In this document: piece by piece, positions 5,191 through 11,558 of the stretch
Numbering within the stretch: the stretch's first letter is position 1
Layout of the letters: the number at the start of each line of letters is the position of its first letter
Origin: a virus
IMG/VR virus record: IMGVR_UViG_3300009182_000039
Coordinates: 1 to 64,000 of that record
Strand: one strand, 5' to 3'
Length of the DNA: 64,000 bases
The notes under the pieces: model-generated
Database searches by the model: none
The model's input: the letters and a program-made list of their open reading frames with translations, nothing else
Told to the model about the DNA's origin: nothing
Made by a program: the position numbers and the translations under genes

Positions 5191-5225
5191 TAAGGAAAAG
5201 AGTTCGATTCTCTCACTCCGCTCCA
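5191..5225 (+). pseudogene. 3' tRNA-half fragment with CCA
   Basis: A T arm (AGAG, TTCGATT, CTCT), acceptor strand ACTCCGC, discriminator T and CCA (5223-5225) are present without any matching 5' portion directly upstream. It abuts the start region of the HNH gene. It may be the displaced 3' end of the tRNA whose 5' half is at 4347-4380. Confidence 0.5.
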
Positions 5226-5244
5226 TTATTTAAAGGTCACTATT

Positions 5245-5835
5245 ATGTTTGAAGATTTTAATTTTTTACCAGGAGACAAAATACTATTTGCTGGCAAATT
5301 GCCTGATGAAATTTTTTCGGAAATAGCTCAATTTGTTGAGCATTGTAGGAAAATTAAAGACCATCCATTGGGTCACTTGTATAATCATGTAAATAAAGGT
5401 AAAAATTCATATCAGATATCAGTTCCAAGACATCTATTAGAGCAATCATTTTTATTTCCATATATGATTAAGTTAGGTGAATATTATTTAAAAGAATATA
5501 ATATTAATAATACTTATGTAAAACCGGTAAGATTAAGATCAAACCATAATCATTACGACGGATACGATTGTTGGATTAATTTTACGACTAAAGGCGATAG
5601 TAATCCGCAACATTATCATAGTGGAGCATTGTCAGGCGTAATTTATTATTCTAATATTGATAAATGTCCAACTATTTTTGAAAACGGTGTAAGCTATGCT
5701 GGTAAAGAACAAGAAATTATAATTTTCCCTGCTAAGTTAGAGCATTCTGTAGCTACACATATTAGTGATAATGAACGTATTACATTAAGTTTTAATTTAG
5801 AATTATTAGAGAGTAAAAATGCGGGTATGGTGTAA
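5245..5835 (+). CDS. 2OG-Fe(II) oxygenase, 2OG-FeII_Oxy_5 type
   Basis: The 196-residue protein has the layout of the phage-common putative 2OG-Fe(II) oxygenase family. The motif is NPQHYHSGALSGVIYY with H123 and H125, a distal H167 in FPAKLEHSV and an Arg at R178 (ERITLSFNLEL). These should bind Fe(II) and 2-oxoglutarate; the substrate is unknown. Members of this type are very frequent in aquatic phages. The last 15 bases of the gene overlap the first bases of tRNA-Gly(GCC), so the stop codon lies inside the tRNA acceptor region. Upstream lies the broken tRNA 3' half, with no obvious promoter. Confidence 0.82.
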   Translation: MFEDFNFLPGDKILFAGKLPDEIFSEIAQFVEHCRKIKDHPLGHLYNHVNKGKNSYQISVPRHLLEQSFLFPYMIKLGEYYLKEYNINNTYVKPVRLRSNHNHYDGYDCWINFTTKGDSNPQHYHSGALSGVIYYSNIDKCPTIFENGVSYAGKEQEIIIFPAKLEHSVATHISDNERITLSFNLELLESKNAGMV

Positions 5836-5894
5836 TGGTAACCCGAGACCTTGCCAAGGTTTAGTTGAGAGTTCGATTCTCTCTACCCGCTCCA
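5821..5894 (+). tRNA. tRNA-Gly (GCC)
   Basis: Acceptor GCGGGTA pairs with TACCCGC, discriminator T, CCA encoded. Anticodon arm AGACC/GGTTT with loop TTGCCAA gives GCC. Overlaps the 3' end of the upstream oxygenase gene by 15 bases. Confidence 0.93.
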
Positions 5895-5900
5895 ATCAAT

Positions 5901-5976
5901 GGTAACTGTAGTTCAATGGTAGAATCCAGGATTGTGATTCCTGTCGTTGTGGGTTCGAGTCCCATCAGTTACCCCA
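5901..5976 (+). tRNA. tRNA-His (GTG)
   Basis: The extra G-1 typical of tRNA-His is encoded (5901) and pairs with C73 (5973). The acceptor is GTAACTG/CAGTTAC, CCA encoded. Anticodon arm CAGGA/TCCTG with loop TTGTGAT gives GTG. Confidence 0.93.
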
Positions 5977-6052
5977 AACTATGTAATTTTGGTAAGATTG
6001 TTGTCAACTTAATGTAAACTTCAAGCGTTAATATAGTATGCTAGGAGGCATT

Positions 6053-6208
6053 ATGTTAACAACTACAAAACCCAATTACAAAGATCCTAAAGTAGGATAC
6101 TCTACGCAAGATTCATATTTGCGAATGAAATGTCCTAACTGTGATAAACGTCGTAGCGGGCCTTGTAGTCATCCCAGCATACTTAACCTTAAAGGAAATT
6201 CAAAATGA
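6053..6208 (+). CDS. Small zinc-binding-like protein, 51 aa
   Basis: A 51-residue product carries C27-P-N-C30 and a further Cys/His pair in SGPCSHPS, a plausible single zinc site. The rest is polar with no membrane segment. The ATG has a strong ribosome site (AGGAGG, seven bases upstream). The stop TGA overlaps the next ATG (ATGA at 6205-6208), so it is translationally coupled to the secreted Lys/Ala-rich protein. Function unknown; the motif would fit a small regulator or RNA/DNA-binding peptide. Confidence 0.65.
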   Translation: MLTTTKPNYKDPKVGYSTQDSYLRMKCPNCDKRRSGPCSHPSILNLKGNSK

Positions 6209-6378
6209 AACAATTAATCGCAATCGTAGCAAGTGTATTCGCATTATCAGCAGTTGCTGCAGACGCACCTAAAGCGCCAGCCGCACCAGCTAAGGTAGAG
6301 AAAAAGGACGCACAGCCTTCCAAAAGCGCCGCGCCTGCTGTCAAAGAAACAAAAACAGCGACTCCAGCTTCTAAGTAA
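6205..6378 (+). CDS. Secreted Ala/Lys/Pro-rich small protein, 57 aa
   Basis: The first 19 residues (MKQLIAIVASVFALSAVAA) form a signal peptide with an AxA-type cleavage site. The mature part is a low-complexity string of Ala, Lys and Pro (APKAPAAPAKVEKK), likely unstructured in the periplasm. It overlaps the upstream zinc-type gene by four bases. A coding-like frame directly downstream (6377-6568) lacks its own start and lies in the +1 frame relative to this gene, which raises the possibility of a frameshifted fusion. No family is recognised. Confidence 0.6.
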   Translation: MKQLIAIVASVFALSAVAADAPKAPAAPAKVEKKDAQPSKSAAPAVKETKTATPASK

Positions 6379-6568
6379 TTTTAAATTTGAAGATTCAGAC
6401 GATGACTACTACGAGGATACTCCGGATATCCATGTAGGACGTTGTCGTCCTGAACTTATTAAAGTTGATGTTATTGATAACGACATTGACTTAACTGATG
6501 ATATTAAAATTAGATTAGCTGTAGCCAGATTAAAGGCGCTGAAGAAATATGAAAAGGTTTGGGGATAA
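6377..6568 (+). CDS. Coding-like frame without a standard start, about 63 aa
   Basis: From 6377 to the TAA at 6566-6568 the frame encodes an acidic stretch (FEDSDDDYYEDTPD) and a helical end (DIKIRLAVARLKALKKYEKVWG) that reads like a genuine protein. Upstream the frame is open back to 6299 but contains no ATG, GTG or TTG. It is +1 relative to the signal-peptide gene ending at 6378. Options are a programmed +1 frameshift near TCT-AAG-TAA, a rare start codon, a decayed gene, or an assembly error. I cannot decide between them from sequence alone. Confidence 0.4.
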   Translation, partial: NFKFEDSDDDYYEDTPDIHVGRCRPELIKVDVIDNDIDLTDDIKIRLAVARLKALKKYEKVWG

Positions 6569-6586
6569 TACTCTAAACCTTTTTCA
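6552..6586 (+). terminator. Terminator-like hairpin
   Basis: AAAAGGTTT (6552-6560) pairs with AAACCTTTT (6575-6583), with T residues on the 3' arm. The 5' arm lies inside the end of the preceding coding frame. The U tract is partly used in the stem. Confidence 0.55.
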
Positions 6587-6627
6587 TTTGTAGTACAATT
6601 TTTTATTAATTTAGAAAGGAGCACGAT

Positions 6628-7233
6628 ATGCCAGCAGTATTTTTAGTTAGTGATACGCACTTTGGTCACGCAGGTGTATGTCGCTTCACTCGCAATGATG
6701 GCGTGACAAAACTTCGCCCGTGGGACAATGCCGAGGAAATGGATGAAGCCATGATCAAGGCATGGAACGAGCGAGTACGGCCAAACGATAAAGTTTACCA
6801 CTTAGGCGATGTTGTTATTAATCGTAAGGCCTTGCCTATATTAAATAGGCTCAACGGTGATAAAGTTCTGATCCGTGGTAACCATGATATTTTTAAGGAC
6901 GAAGACTATACTCCTTACTTCCGTAGTCTTCGTGGATACCATGTTATGAACGGAATGATTCTTAGTCATATTCCTCTTCATACGGAAAGCCTTGGACGCT
7001 TTGGTGTTAACATTCACGGACACCTTCACGCTAATCGCGTAAAGAAAATTCGTAGCGTTAATGTTAAGACCGGTGAACTTCTTTACAGTAATGAGAACGA
7101 TGTCCGCTACCATTGCGTATGCGTAGAACAGACCCCGGACTTCGCTCCTATCCTTTTTGAAGATGTTATCAAACGCATTGAAGCCGAAGGTGGTGTAGTT
7201 GGATTTCAAAATGGAAACGGTCCAACGATGTAG
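6628..7233 (+). CDS. Calcineurin-like metallophosphoesterase
   Basis: All blocks of the calcineurin-like phosphoesterase superfamily are present in order: SDTHFGH (D9, H11), GDVV (D61), RGNHD (N85, H86), SH at 113-114 and HGHLH (130-134). These residues build the two-metal site. At 201 residues it has just the catalytic domain, of the size seen in small bacterial and phage phosphoesterases that act on nucleotides or nucleic-acid ends; the substrate cannot be told. A good ribosome site (AAAGGAG) precedes the ATG and it appears to start its own unit after the hairpin at 6552-6586. Confidence 0.92.
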   Translation: MPAVFLVSDTHFGHAGVCRFTRNDGVTKLRPWDNAEEMDEAMIKAWNERVRPNDKVYHLGDVVINRKALPILNRLNGDKVLIRGNHDIFKDEDYTPYFRSLRGYHVMNGMILSHIPLHTESLGRFGVNIHGHLHANRVKKIRSVNVKTGELLYSNENDVRYHCVCVEQTPDFAPILFEDVIKRIEAEGGVVGFQNGNGPTM

Positions 7234-7236
7234 TGG

Positions 7237-7244
7237 GCTAAATA
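7237..7244 (+). promoter_or_regulatory. T4-late-type element GCTAAATA
   Basis: GCTAAATA ends four bases before the ATG at 7249. No ribosome site is present, so a leaderless transcript is likely if this is a promoter. Confidence 0.4.
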
Positions 7245-7248
7245 TTAT

Positions 7249-7890
7249 ATGCGTAAAATTTTTAGCCCACTGCCCAATATTAAAGTAGATATTAATCGAT
7301 TATATTCGGAGATGCTTTATTACTGGCATCCAAACCTATCGTCTAGAGCTACTAGTGCAAGTTTTACCACAGCAAAAAAATATGTAGATGATCTTAATTG
7401 TGATTTTCTTAAATATACCGGTGCCGCTTATTTGTTGTCAAAAGATTCAATGGTGATGAAGTATCCTGATGGGGAGATCGATCAGGAATTAATATATTGG
7501 CCTAAATTACTGGAAAATAGTTATATGAAAGAATTAGGTGATCGCTTTGCTAATTTATTACAAGTTAAAAATTATCGAGCTAGAGCAAGTTATATGAATA
7601 CCTATGGCCTAATAGAAGATTTCCCCGCAGGAGATCTTCATACAGATCAGCACACGCCTTATAGATTACACATAGCACTAAATACTAGTCTTGGTGTAAA
7701 ATGGAGATTTGAAAACGAAGCCGGGCTAACTCAGTATATACATCAACCAGCCGATGGAGTACCAGTATTGATAGAAACTGGAAAAACTAAACACCAAGTC
7801 ATAATCCCTAAAGATTCTATAAGAATCCATCTGTATTATCAATATTACGAAGATATTGATCAAACTTTGTTAGATAATATACTACAATGA
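7249..7890 (+). CDS. 2OG dioxygenase, aspartyl/asparaginyl hydroxylase-like
   Basis: The 213-residue protein shows H131-T-D133, then R139-L-H-I-A, and a distal pair H182 and R192 (KDSIRIHLYYQ). This is the same cupin-type arrangement as in the enzyme at 2648-3253, although overall sequence is very different. The reaction should be Fe(II)/2OG-dependent hydroxylation of an unknown substrate. It overlaps the QueC-like gene by four bases (ATGA), so the two products may act in one pathway. Confidence 0.75.
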   Translation: MRKIFSPLPNIKVDINRLYSEMLYYWHPNLSSRATSASFTTAKKYVDDLNCDFLKYTGAAYLLSKDSMVMKYPDGEIDQELIYWPKLLENSYMKELGDRFANLLQVKNYRARASYMNTYGLIEDFPAGDLHTDQHTPYRLHIALNTSLGVKWRFENEAGLTQYIHQPADGVPVLIETGKTKHQVIIPKDSIRIHLYYQYYEDIDQTLLDNILQ

Positions 7891-8507
7891 ATATAATCTG
7901 TGGTCCAGAAAATGATAAGCGTACTATCTCTATTACTCTCCCTAAACAAAAATCTCGAATAGGTATATTTGTTAGTGGCGGATTAGATAGTGCTATACTA
8001 TACTATTTGTTATTAATAGAAAATAACTTGCGTGGAAACTTTCACGAAATTATACCTATCTCTGTTATGCGTAAAGAAGGATCAAAATACTGTAGTAAAA
8101 TTGTAGCAGGCCATATCCACGGACATTTTAAATTACCCCAATTAGATCCATTAATTATGGGAGACAATACGCTACCCGAAGAAGAACAAGTAAAATCTGG
8201 AATTGAACAAGCTCTTGCTAACCAATTTGATTTAGTCTATGCTGGAGTAATTGAACAACTACCGCAACATATGGTTGGGTGGCAACCTATACCTTCACAA
8301 GAAACTAAAAAATTTAAAACTCCTTTTAAAACTCTTAATAAAAGTCATATCATAGATTTAATAAGCAAACTTAATCAAGAAACATTATTTTATATTACAC
8401 ATAGTTGCTCTGTACAAGAAATAGGCAGATGTAACTACTGTAACGGATGTAACGAACGAGCTTGGGGATTCAAGCAGTTAGGATTGTCTGATCCAGGAAC
8501 TATATAA
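7887..8507 (+). CDS. QueC-like PP-loop enzyme with zinc site
   Basis: The N-terminal PP-loop SGGLDS (30-35) marks an ATP-pyrophosphatase-type enzyme. The C-terminus has four Cys (C174, then C182-x2-C185-x2-C188) followed by RAWGFKQLGLSDPGT, which matches the ending of 7-cyano-7-deazaguanine synthase (QueC). QueC turns 7-carboxy-7-deazaguanine into preQ0; phages use such products to modify DNA or tRNA. No other queuosine or DNA-transglycosylase gene lies in the window, and the middle part is divergent, so a related amidation or nitrile-forming reaction on another acid is also possible. Co-translated with the 2OG enzyme upstream. Confidence 0.72.
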   Translation: MNIICGPENDKRTISITLPKQKSRIGIFVSGGLDSAILYYLLLIENNLRGNFHEIIPISVMRKEGSKYCSKIVAGHIHGHFKLPQLDPLIMGDNTLPEEEQVKSGIEQALANQFDLVYAGVIEQLPQHMVGWQPIPSQETKKFKTPFKTLNKSHIIDLISKLNQETLFYITHSCSVQEIGRCNYCNGCNERAWGFKQLGLSDPGTI

Positions 8508-9090
8508 ATTTTGTTATTATATTAACAAGATCTCGATAATTAGCAGGCCTAGGAGTTGGTTTGGTCTTTGAATTAAATTGAATAATATCTTCATAACATA
8601 ATTCAAGATCTGTAGTAATACTCTCTACTATCTTATTAGACTCTAATATATGCTTTATACAAATATTAATCTTCTCTTCATCTAACATAATAAGATCATT
8701 TGACTGAAACTCTGTTATAGATTTTTCAAACTGTGATAAGTTATTCCTGTTTTCTCCCCAATACACCCAAACATTTCTTATTAGTGCAATGTAGTAGCTA
8801 GCTATTTGTTCAACTATATCTTTGCGACTGAGTTTAATTTTAAAATTTTGATCAGCAAAAATATACTCTGTAAGAGTTGCTGGATAGGTAGGTATGTGAT
8901 CTACTATTATTTTTAAAACATGTTTATTTTTAGATTGTTCAATAAATTGTTCTAGTTGAAAATCTGGCGCTGGCTCGCTATAGTACAACACACCTGGATT
9001 AGAATTTGCAATATGATAACCAATTGCGTTACTTCCTGTTCTGGGACTAGCAAATATAACTACTGGATATTTTGTAATATTAATATTCAT
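8500..9090 (-). CDS. Sulfotransferase-family protein
   Basis: The start of the 196-residue protein, VIFASPRTGSNAIGYHIA (residues 11-28), is the 5'-phosphosulfate-binding loop of sulfotransferases, and KLSRKDIVEQIASYY (86-100) has the R and S of the 3'-phosphate site. The protein is smaller than most family members, and the C-terminus is poorly conserved. It would transfer sulfate from PAPS to a sugar, lipid or small molecule, or may have lost catalysis. It is the last gene of a minus-strand unit with two 2OG-type genes and converges with the QueC-like gene (8-base overlap). Confidence 0.75.
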   Translation of the reverse strand: MNINITKYPVVIFASPRTGSNAIGYHIANSNPGVLYYSEPAPDFQLEQFIEQSKNKHVLKIIVDHIPTYPATLTEYIFADQNFKIKLSRKDIVEQIASYYIALIRNVWVYWGENRNNLSQFEKSITEFQSNDLIMLDEEKINICIKHILESNKIVESITTDLELCYEDIIQFNSKTKPTPRPANYRDLVNIITKFI

Positions 9091-9135
9091 TTAACCAAAA
9101 ATCGTATTTGTTTAATAATTCTTTATATAACTTAT

Positions 9136-9669
9136 TCATTTGTGTATAGATAAATCTGGTGTAAAGCGTACACTAAGAATCATTCTAGTGTGATTAGAAA
9201 AATTTGTTACGCTATGTGGAGTATCAATGTCTACAACCATCGGGCAATCAACTTTAACAATTTTTGCTAGATTAGGACCGTGATGCCAAATTATATCTAA
9301 ATATGCTAGCCCACGATTATCTTCTGTTTTTAAAGTATAGGCGCCGTCATACCAAAACATTTCAGCATCGCTTGATGTAATAGGAATATTTACAGCCCAG
9401 TTTGGGTGACCTTCCCTATTAGGTTTTATTCCATCAACATGAATTATTCCTCTTAACTTAGGCGGCTGAATAAAAATTATTGCGTTAGCAACTTTATGTT
9501 CTAATTTAGTAAATGCGTTGACATCGGATAAAATCTGTTCTGCTATCCAATTTCTTTCATCGGCAGATAATACTATGCTCCGTTTATTATGAGCAATTAA
9601 TTCTTTATCTTTGAACTTATCTTGTATAATTTTCCAGTTAGATATAGTAATTGGCTGTGTATATTTCAT
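9136..9669 (-). CDS. 2OG dioxygenase-like protein
   Basis: The 177-residue protein has H77-V-D79 in GIIHVDG, a core strand NWAVNIPI, a distal H152 in DTPHSV and R162 in TRMILSVRF. This is the HxD...H plus Arg arrangement of 2OG-Fe(II) dioxygenases. Its ATG overlaps the stop of the upstream frameshifted gene (ATGA), so the three genes in this stretch form one minus-strand operon. The substrate is unknown. Confidence 0.7.
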   Translation of the reverse strand: MKYTQPITISNWKIIQDKFKDKELIAHNKRSIVLSADERNWIAEQILSDVNAFTKLEHKVANAIIFIQPPKLRGIIHVDGIKPNREGHPNWAVNIPITSSDAEMFWYDGAYTLKTEDNRGLAYLDIIWHHGPNLAKIVKVDCPMVVDIDTPHSVTNFSNHTRMILSVRFTPDLSIHK

Positions 9670-9814
9670 AATATATAATCTTTAAAAATTTCAAGTGATT
9701 CTTGCATAGTAACTCGTTCGCGGGTTGATTTATGTTTAAAAACTCTATTACCGATAAGTTAGTGTTAAAAAGAGGCAACCCTAAGTTAAGATCTACACAA
9801 TATTCATTTATCAT
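9666..9814 (-). pseudogene. Short frameshifted gene between two 2OG-type genes
   Basis: An ATG at 9814 (overlapping the end of the upstream gene by 11 bases) opens a frame starting MINEYCVDLNLGLPLF. The frame that ends with an ATGA overlap onto the next gene encodes NRVFKHKSTRERV...EIFKDYIL. The two lie in different frames and join near 9750. One frameshift would produce a protein of about 49 residues with normal couplings at both ends. Either the gene is broken or the assembly has a single-base error. Confidence 0.5.
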
Positions 9815-10388
9815 GATAAGTTATATTAGGTATCGGGGGAAGCGAGAAATCAGTTCGGTTACTCCACGGTAATAATCTAATACTTATACCTATAGCCACT
9901 TCGTCACTAGTATTGGTAAGATTATGCCACTGAGCCACATTAGATATAAACGGTGTTGTACAAAAGATATCTTGCAATGGTCTAGTATCTTTTAATTTTA
10001 TACTAGGTACTGCGTTAAATTTTTTCTTTTCACTGTAGTTAAATATAGCATCTGGGTTAACAACTTTGTGCCAAAACCATTTTAATTTATCGCAATTTTT
10101 CAAAGGTAACATAAGAGTTTGATTTATAAGTAAATCTGCTGGCATATCTTTACGATTATCCGAATGAATAACAATTGATGAATTTGGCAGGAAATATACT
10201 AATAATATGTTATGCCCATCATAGGTTGATTTATCTACTCGTAGTAATTCAAAAATTTGTTGCTGGATATGCTCGTCTAATCTTCCCACAAATCCTATTT
10301 TTGGATTAGGAATATCTGGAGGATCAATTAATTTTAAAATTTTATCTATCGGAGGATCAATCCAAGTTACTGGTTTATGTAGTTCCAT
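9804..10388 (-). CDS. 2OG/cupin-type dioxygenase-like protein
   Basis: With the start at 10388 (MELHKPVTW) the protein has 194 residues. H75-S-D77 appears in IVIHSDNR, followed by the strand LMLPL, with a distal H155 (QWHNLTN) and R171 (ISIRLLPW). This fits the divergent aspartyl-hydroxylase-like 2OG group. I chose this ATG over the one at 10415 because AATAAATA lies exactly five bases upstream, as for many genes here, and neither candidate has a ribosome site. It leads a minus-strand operon with the frameshifted gene, another 2OG gene and the sulfotransferase. Confidence 0.65.
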   Translation of the reverse strand: MELHKPVTWIDPPIDKILKLIDPPDIPNPKIGFVGRLDEHIQQQIFELLRVDKSTYDGHNILLVYFLPNSSIVIHSDNRKDMPADLLINQTLMLPLKNCDKLKWFWHKVVNPDAIFNYSEKKKFNAVPSIKLKDTRPLQDIFCTTPFISNVAQWHNLTNTSDEVAIGISIRLLPWSNRTDFSLPPIPNITYHDK

Positions 10389-10393
10389 AGAAA

Positions 10394-10401
10394 TATTTAT
10401 T
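10394..10401 (-). promoter_or_regulatory. T4-late-type element AATAAATA
   Basis: On the minus strand AATAAATA ends five bases before the ATG at 10388 and decides the start chosen for that gene. A perfect TATAAATA also reads on the plus strand at 10401-10408. Confidence 0.4.
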
Positions 10402-10432
10402 ATAAATATTTTCATGGTAAAAGATAAAAAAC

Positions 10433-10461
10433 TTGACTAATATTAATTTTTATAGTATAAT
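10433..10461 (+). promoter_or_regulatory. Sigma-70-type promoter TTGACT-N17-TATAAT
   Basis: TTGACT (10433-10438) and TATAAT (10456-10461) have 17-base spacing, followed by an AAGGA ribosome site and the ATG at 10486. It should drive the basic protein, the omega-like gene and tRNA-Ser. Confidence 0.85.
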
Positions 10462-10485
10462 ATATGTAACTTGAAAGGAATCATT

Positions 10486-10656
10486 ATGGCAAAAACACCA
10501 AAACAACAAACTGCTACCGATTTACAACGCACCTTAGCTGGTCAATGGAGTAAAACAGAAAAACGAGCAGAAGCAAGTCGCCAGATCATGGCCAGCAAGA
10601 AAAAAACACACGAAATTAATAAAGCCTTCCGTAACGCACAAATTTTAGCAAGATAA
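10486..10656 (+). CDS. Small basic protein, 56 aa
   Basis: The 56-residue product (MAKTPKQQTATDLQRTLAGQ, then RQIMASKKKTHEINKAF) is Lys/Arg-rich and probably helical, which fits a nucleic-acid-binding peptide. The ATG at 10486 has AAGGA eight bases upstream and follows a strong sigma-70 promoter, so it is likely expressed early. An in-frame TTG at 10471 is part of the ribosome-site region and was rejected as start. Nineteen bases separate it from the omega-like gene. No family recognised. Confidence 0.65.
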   Translation: MAKTPKQQTATDLQRTLAGQWSKTEKRAEASRQIMASKKKTHEINKAFRNAQILAR

Positions 10657-10675
10657 CCAACCATAAAGGTATAAT

Positions 10676-10975
10676 ATGAAACTAGTAGCTCAATCGCCAA
10701 CTGGCGATAAAATTGTTCCACGCTTAGTCCAATCTAAATATGATCCAACTAGTACAGTAGGCCGCACTTCGGAAGCGGCAGCCAAAGTAGTTGGACGCTA
10801 CGAACTAATTGCGATTGGTGCGGCTCGTATCCGTGAACTTCGGTCAGGTCATGCTAAACGAGTTCCATCAACATACGGCGACCTAGTCACAGTATTATTG
10901 GAAATTGAAGCTGGCGAGATTGATGCTGGCGAATATTTGTTAAAATCTACAGCGCCACCAAAGCGTTACAAGTAA
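10676..10975 (+). CDS. rpoZ-like: RNA polymerase omega-subunit-like protein
   Basis: The 99-residue protein contains GRYELIAIGAARIRELRSGH (about residues 41-60), which matches the helix of bacterial omega with its F/Y-E-L, A-x-R-A/I and SG features. It is followed by VTVLLEIEAGEI, the position of the second conserved omega helix. Omega binds beta-prime and stabilises RNA polymerase. A phage copy could replace host omega or tune promoter choice, for example away from ppGpp control; that is inference. It lies in a sigma-70-driven unit between a small basic protein and tRNA-Ser. Confidence 0.68.
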   Translation: MKLVAQSPTGDKIVPRLVQSKYDPTSTVGRTSEAAAKVVGRYELIAIGAARIRELRSGHAKRVPSTYGDLVTVLLEIEAGEIDAGEYLLKSTAPPKRYK

Positions 10976-10986
10976 AAAAGTATTAC

Positions 10987-11079
10987 GGAGAGCTGGCCGA
11001 GCGGTCGAAGGCACCCGCCTACTAAGCGGGCATGGATCTAAACAGTCCATCTGGGGTTCGAATCCCTAGCTCTCCGCCA
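10987..11079 (+). tRNA. tRNA-Ser with ACT anticodon
   Basis: Class II tRNA: acceptor GGAGAGC/GCTCTCC, discriminator G, CCA encoded, extra arm TGGA...TCCA. The anticodon arm CCCGC/GCGGG encloses CTACTAA, giving ACT where bacterial tRNA-Ser for AGY normally has GCT. A at the wobble position is very rare in bacteria. Confidence 0.92.
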
Positions 11080-11136
11080 AGAATTTTTGCCCGGTATATG
11101 ACCATTAATAAGTAAAATTACAACAAAGGAATACAC

Positions 11137-11376
11137 ATGGCAACCAAAGGTGGAAATCAAAAATCTCATAAATCAGATCCAATGCGTACCAAGAACGGTA
11201 AAGAGCGATTGGGTCCGTTAAATATTAGCCAATTAGAAAAATTATTATCTAATGCCCGTAAAAAAAATGTCGCTAAAATTCATCGTAGAATTAATGAATT
11301 AAAAAGTCGACCAGGATTCGTCAAAGCAGTTGAAGTATCTGCAGCAGAAGCCGCAGTGGTGGAGTCGTTGCTGTAA
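11137..11376 (+). CDS. Basic protein of unknown function, 79 aa
   Basis: The 79-residue protein starts with a Lys/Gly-rich flexible segment (MATKGGNQKSHKSDPMRTKN) and continues with two predicted helices (LNISQLEKLLSNARKKNVAK and IHRRINELKSRPGF) and an Ala-rich C-terminus. A good AAAGGA site precedes the ATG. The composition suggests nucleic-acid binding. It lies between tRNA-Ser and tRNA-Thr and probably shares their transcript. No family recognised. Confidence 0.65.
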   Translation: MATKGGNQKSHKSDPMRTKNGKERLGPLNISQLEKLLSNARKKNVAKIHRRINELKSRPGFVKAVEVSAAEAAVVESLL

Positions 11377-11390
11377 AGTAGTAAATCTGT

Positions 11391-11463
11391 GCCCTTATAG
11401 CTCAGTTGGTAGAGCACCGGTTTTGTAAACCGGTTGTCCCGTGTTCGAATCATGGTGGGGGCA
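11391..11463 (+). tRNA. tRNA-Thr (TGT), CCA not encoded
   Basis: Acceptor GCCCTTA pairs with TGGGGGC (two G-T pairs), discriminator A, then TAC rather than CCA. Anticodon arm CCGGT/ACCGG with loop TTTGTAA gives TGT. T arm CGTG, TTCGAAT, CATG is short. Confidence 0.9.
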
Positions 11464-11475
11464 TACCAGTATTAT

Positions 11476-11551
11476 TCCGGTCAAGCAAACACGGTGTAGG
11501 CGGTGGACTATTAATCCATGAAGCCTGGTTCGATTCCAGGGACCGGAGCCA
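11476..11551 (+). tRNA. tRNA-Asn with ATT anticodon
   Basis: Acceptor TCCGGTC pairs perfectly with GACCGGA, discriminator G, CCA encoded. The anticodon arm GTGGA/TCCAT encloses CTATTAA, giving ATT where GTT is expected. It is the second tRNA in this stretch with A in place of wobble G. Confidence 0.9.
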
Positions 11552-11558
11552 AAAATAT

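Noticed and set aside
4347-5225. tRNA halves as phage integration (att) sites
   Set aside because: No integrase gene is seen and the two halves are not a direct repeat of one tRNA 3' end; an HNH insertion explains the arrangement better.
6841-7209. 122-codon minus-strand frame
   Set aside because: It is entirely inside the metallophosphoesterase gene, whose catalytic motifs are unambiguous.
11406-11558. N-terminal extension of the Lys-rich protein through two tRNAs
   Set aside because: The open frame coincides with tRNA-Thr and tRNA-Asn sequence; an ATG right after the tRNA is the natural start.
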